Assembly (NCBI GenBank): GCA_003165115.1
Contig: PLSJ01000077.1
Coordinates: 1 to 8,343, forward strand
Source: Syntrophaceae bacterium
Lineage (GTDB): Bacteria > Desulfobacterota > Syntrophorhabdia > Syntrophorhabdales > WCHB1-27
Length of the DNA: 8,343 bases
Direction: 5' to 3'
Of the stretch, positions 6,292 to 8,343 are shown one piece after another. The position numbers and the translations under genes were made by a program. Position 1 is the stretch's first letter. Each line of letters opens with the position of its first letter. Under the pieces are notes generated by a model that was not told where the DNA came from, did not search any database, and was given only the letters and a program-made list of their open reading frames with translations.

Positions 6292-7125
6292 TCACAGGCG
6301 CGCCAGCTCCGCCTGAGAGAATACGGGTCCGTCGCTACAGACATACTTGCTTCCCACATTGCAGCGGCCGCACTTCCCTATGCCGCACTTCATCCGCTTC
6401 TCCAGCGAAAGAAGAATATTTTCGTCGCCGAATCCCAGGTCCCTGAGCACCGGTAACGTGAAGCGCATCATCGCCGGGGGTCCGCAGACCACCGCGACCG
6501 TGTTCCCGGGGCCGGGCGCCAGGGACCGGATGACATTGGGCACCAGGCCGACACGGCCCTGCCACTCGTCTCCTTCTTCTTTCTGGTCCACCGTGAGGTG
6601 CAGCCGGAGGTCCGTCCGTTGTCCCCAGGCCTCCAGGTCCCTCCTGTAGAGAAGCAGCCCCGGCCTTCTTGCCCCGTAGACGACCGTCAGGTCTCCGAAA
6701 GTCTTTCTGTTTCGTTCGTGAAGGATGTAGTTCGTCAGCGACCGCAGGGTCGAGAACCCGAACCCGCCGCCTACAAGGAGAAGGTTCCTGCCCCTGAAAG
6801 CCTCCAGGCAATACCCGTTCCCCAGCGGCCCCCGCACCCCTACCGTGTCCCCTTTCTCCATGTTGTGGAGAGCGCCTGTCACCACCCCGATCTTGCTCAC
6901 GCTGAACTCGAGGCGTTCCGGAACGGTGGGCGTGGAAGCCATGCCGAAAGGGGCCTCTCCCTTGCCGAAAACCGAAATCTCCGCGAACTGGCCGGGTATA
7001 TAGGCAAACCGCTCCTTGTCCTCTTCCCTGGCGAAGCTGAGAACAAAGGTCTTGATCTTTTCATCCTCCGTTTCGGTGATGATCTCCTCTATTTTCATGA
7101 GAAACGGGACATAAGGGTTTTCCAT
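6292..7125 (-). CDS. FAD/NAD(P)-binding oxidoreductase with C-terminal [2Fe-2S] motif (sulfhydrogenase-gamma / FloxA-like)
   Basis: A 277-aa ferredoxin-NAD(P)H reductase-type protein. Residues 1-105 form the flavin-binding barrel, with PGQF (44-47) and GEAPFGMAS (56-64). Residues 112-230 form the NAD(P)-binding domain, with LLLVGGGFGFSTLRSL (115-130), VVYGARRPGLLLYRRDLE (148-165) and VVCGPPAMM (212-220). The C-terminal Cys247, Cys252, Cys255 and Cys263 (CGIGKCGRC then YVC) match the [2Fe-2S] site of dihydroorotate dehydrogenase electron-transfer subunits and of the gamma subunits of sulfhydrogenases and anaerobic sulfite reductases. It probably moves electrons between NAD(P)(H) and the Fe-S proteins of the operon. 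The ATG overlaps the stop of the preceding FloxB-like gene by one base (TAATG). Hydrogenase gamma subunit, sulfite reductase subunit B and FloxA are alternative names for this family. The AOR context favours NAD(P)-linked aldehyde or acid chemistry. Confidence 0.9.
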   Translation of the reverse strand: MENPYVPFLMKIEEIITETEDEKIKTFVLSFAREEDKERFAYIPGQFAEISVFGKGEAPFGMASTPTVPERLEFSVSKIGVVTGALHNMEKGDTVGVRGPLGNGYCLEAFRGRNLLLVGGGFGFSTLRSLTNYILHERNRKTFGDLTVVYGARRPGLLLYRRDLEAWGQRTDLRLHLTVDQKEEGDEWQGRVGLVPNVIRSLAPGPGNTVAVVCGPPAMMRFTLPVLRDLGFGDENILLSLEKRMKCGIGKCGRCNVGSKYVCSDGPVFSQAELARL

Positions 7126-8159
7126 TACCGCGCCTCGGCCTGTGATATTTTTTTCAGGACCTCACGGATGTCGAGGTTTACCGGGCATTCCGTCACGCAA
7201 CGGCCACACCCGACGCACCCCGTCATGTTCCGGCCCTTCGGAAGATAGCTGAATTTGTGCATGATCCTTTGCCTGAACCTTTCTTTCCCCGAAGGCCGGG
7301 GGTCGTAACCGGAAGCCTCTCTCGTAAAAAGGGGAAATTGACAGGAGTCCCATATCCTGATCCTCTCCCCGGTCGTGGATGCGGCCTCGTCGCAGATGTC
7401 GAAACAATGGCACGTGGGACAAAGGTAGGTGCAGACCCCGCAGCCAAGACACGACTCGGTGAGACCGGCCCAGAGAAGGTCGTCGACAGGGCGCTCCAGT
7501 CGCTTTTCCAATGCTTCCCCGATGGAAGCCGGGTCCATCGAAGACGCGGCCTCTTTCCCGATCTCTTCCGCCTGGGCAAGCTCCTCGACACCCGCATTTT
7601 CAAAAGGCCCTTCCTGCAGGAAGGCCCTCCCCCTGACGCTTGCCGCCTCGACCGCGTAGCGGTCGCCAAGATCGACAAGGAGCAGGTCCGACCCATCCGC
7701 CGAGCACGGGCCGCCGCCCATGGAGAGACAGAAGCACGACGGACTCGGGTTTACGCACGCCATGCCGAAAACGAGAGTCCCGGCCCTCTTGTCTACATAA
7801 TAGGGGTCCGGGCAATCGCCTCCGAATACCGCGTCCAAAAGCAGGAGCCCCCTGGCATCGCACGGACGGACCCCGAAGAGGATTTGCTTCTCTTCCGTGC
7901 GTGGGGCCACCTGCACCTCCACCTTCCCTTCCTCGGCCCGGTACGCAAAAATCCTCTCCCTCTGGGGAAACAGGGCCTCTTTGGCGGAGTTCTTCGTCTT
8001 CCCGTCAACGAGCGCGACGTCCGTCGCGGAGTCGATTCTGTCGAGGAGAAGCAATTCACCTTTTCTCACGGGGGCGAACACCCGGTAATCCCGGAGAAGG
8101 TCCCTGAGAAACGCTTCCAGCCGCTCTTTCCTCAGTATCCTCACCTCTTCCCGAATCAT
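7125..8159 (-). CDS. 4Fe-4S protein of the sulfhydrogenase-beta / anaerobic sulfite reductase A / FloxB type
   Basis: A 344-aa Fe-S protein that normally partners the FAD/NAD(P) subunit encoded directly downstream. Recognisable features are FGVRPCDARGLLLLD (95-109), a first cysteine-rich stretch with Cys135, 142, 144 and 152, then CLGCGVCTYLCPTCHCFDIC with ligands Cys237, 240, 243 and 247 and further cysteines at 250, 252 and 256. These are followed by DSCQFPLFTREASGYDPRP (271-289) and a final CVGCGRCVTECP (Cys315, 318, 321, 325). The two classical groups should hold two [4Fe-4S] clusters. The family bridges the flavoprotein to a catalytic or ferredoxin-like partner in the cytoplasm. The ATG overlaps the stop of the preceding Fe-S gene by four bases (ATGA). 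No hydrogenase or siroheme sulfite reductase subunit is in the window, so the AOR-family enzyme is the likely partner. Confidence 0.9.
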   Translation of the reverse strand: MIREEVRILRKERLEAFLRDLLRDYRVFAPVRKGELLLLDRIDSATDVALVDGKTKNSAKEALFPQRERIFAYRAEEGKVEVQVAPRTEEKQILFGVRPCDARGLLLLDAVFGGDCPDPYYVDKRAGTLVFGMACVNPSPSCFCLSMGGGPCSADGSDLLLVDLGDRYAVEAASVRGRAFLQEGPFENAGVEELAQAEEIGKEAASSMDPASIGEALEKRLERPVDDLLWAGLTESCLGCGVCTYLCPTCHCFDICDEAASTTGERIRIWDSCQFPLFTREASGYDPRPSGKERFRQRIMHKFSYLPKGRNMTGCVGCGRCVTECPVNLDIREVLKKISQAEAR

Positions 8160-8343
8160 GGGTTCACCATAAACGGCTCCGGGTCATCGGCGCAAAAAGT
8201 CGCCAGGGGGTTCGCCTCGTCGGGACCGCCCTCCGCTTCGTAATTGAAAAGCTCCTTCACCTCTTTCTGGAGCATTCTATTCAGCTTCCTGATATCCACC
8301 CCCATGGGACAGGCCTGTTCGCAGGCCCCGCAGCCCACGCAGC
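8156..8343 (-). CDS. 4Fe-4S dicluster protein, C-terminal fragment (gene continues past the right edge)
   Basis: Only the last 62 codons are visible. They begin within a ferredoxin motif, CVGCGACEQACPMGVDIRK, whose final Cys-Pro is followed by a helical LNRMLQKEVKELFNYEAE and an acidic tail ending PFMVNP. A GTG at 8336-8338 encodes the valine of this motif and is not the true start. The tail resembles the C-terminus of dicluster Fe-S proteins (some with an FrhB-like or HdrC-like context) that accompany hydrogenase/Flox-type modules, but the fragment is too short to place firmly. Its stop overlaps the next start by four bases, so it belongs to the same operon and presumably the same electron-transfer complex. 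Confidence 0.7.
   Translation of the reverse strand, partial: CVGCGACEQACPMGVDIRKLNRMLQKEVKELFNYEAEGGPDEANPLATFCADDPEPFMVNP

Noticed and set aside
7257..8243. Plus-strand open frame of 328 codons opposite the FloxB-like gene
   Set aside because: It lies antisense to a gene with clear Fe-S motifs and has no motif of its own.
8156..8338. Treating the right-edge frame as a complete 60-aa protein starting at GTG
   Set aside because: The GTG encodes the Val inside CVGCGACEQACP; the upstream codon is a cysteine, so the gene clearly continues beyond the window.
1..8343. CRISPR arrays, tRNA or rRNA genes, insertion sequences
   Set aside because: No regularly spaced repeats, RNA gene signatures, transposase-like proteins or terminal inverted repeats were recognised. 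Nearly all of the window is coding.

Overview
The window suggests an anaerobic bacterium with a high-GC genome, most likely a member of the Desulfobacterota (former Deltaproteobacteria) or another syntrophic or sulfate-reducing group. The reasons are a tungsten-type aldehyde:ferredoxin oxidoreductase (AOR) family enzyme, several multi-[4Fe-4S] proteins and a hydrogenase/Flox-type NAD(P)H module. No marker gene is present, so the taxonomy is inference.

Left part, + strand (1-2164): a probable promoter is followed by a UPF0261/Tm-1-like protein (66-1205). A LysR-family regulator (1193-2164) overlaps its 3' end by 13 bases. The two genes look co-transcribed. They converge on the minus-strand operon across a 50-base gap with no convincing terminator.

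Right part, - strand (8343 down to 2215): one tightly packed, colinear seven-gene operon whose promoter lies beyond the right edge. In transcription order it encodes: (1) an Fe-S protein, of which only the C-terminus is in the window; (2) a 344-aa sulfhydrogenase-beta / FloxB-like Fe-S protein; (3) a 277-aa FAD/NAD(P)-binding reductase with a C-terminal [2Fe-2S] motif (sulfhydrogenase-gamma / PyrK / FloxA-like); (4) a 605-aa AOR-family oxidoreductase; (5) a 122-aa polyferredoxin with an unusual cysteine pattern; (6) a 201-aa cytoplasmic transglutaminase-like protein with an intact Cys-His-Asp triad; and (7) a second, divergent UPF0261/Tm-1-like protein. Most junctions are 1-4 base stop/start overlaps. 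The one real gap is 67 bases before the AOR gene, and it contains a short inverted repeat.

A simple reading is that the AOR-family enzyme exchanges electrons with its polyferredoxin, which passes them to the FAD/Fe-S module and so to NAD(P)+ or another carrier. This would be a dedicated redox complex for an aldehyde, an acid or another W/Mo-pterin substrate. The unexplained part is the transglutaminase-like protein and the two UPF0261 paralogs, one in the operon and one beside the regulator. Both paralogs have diverged at the loops usually conserved in the family. This association is the main candidate for an undescribed system here. Its substrate cannot be read from the sequence.
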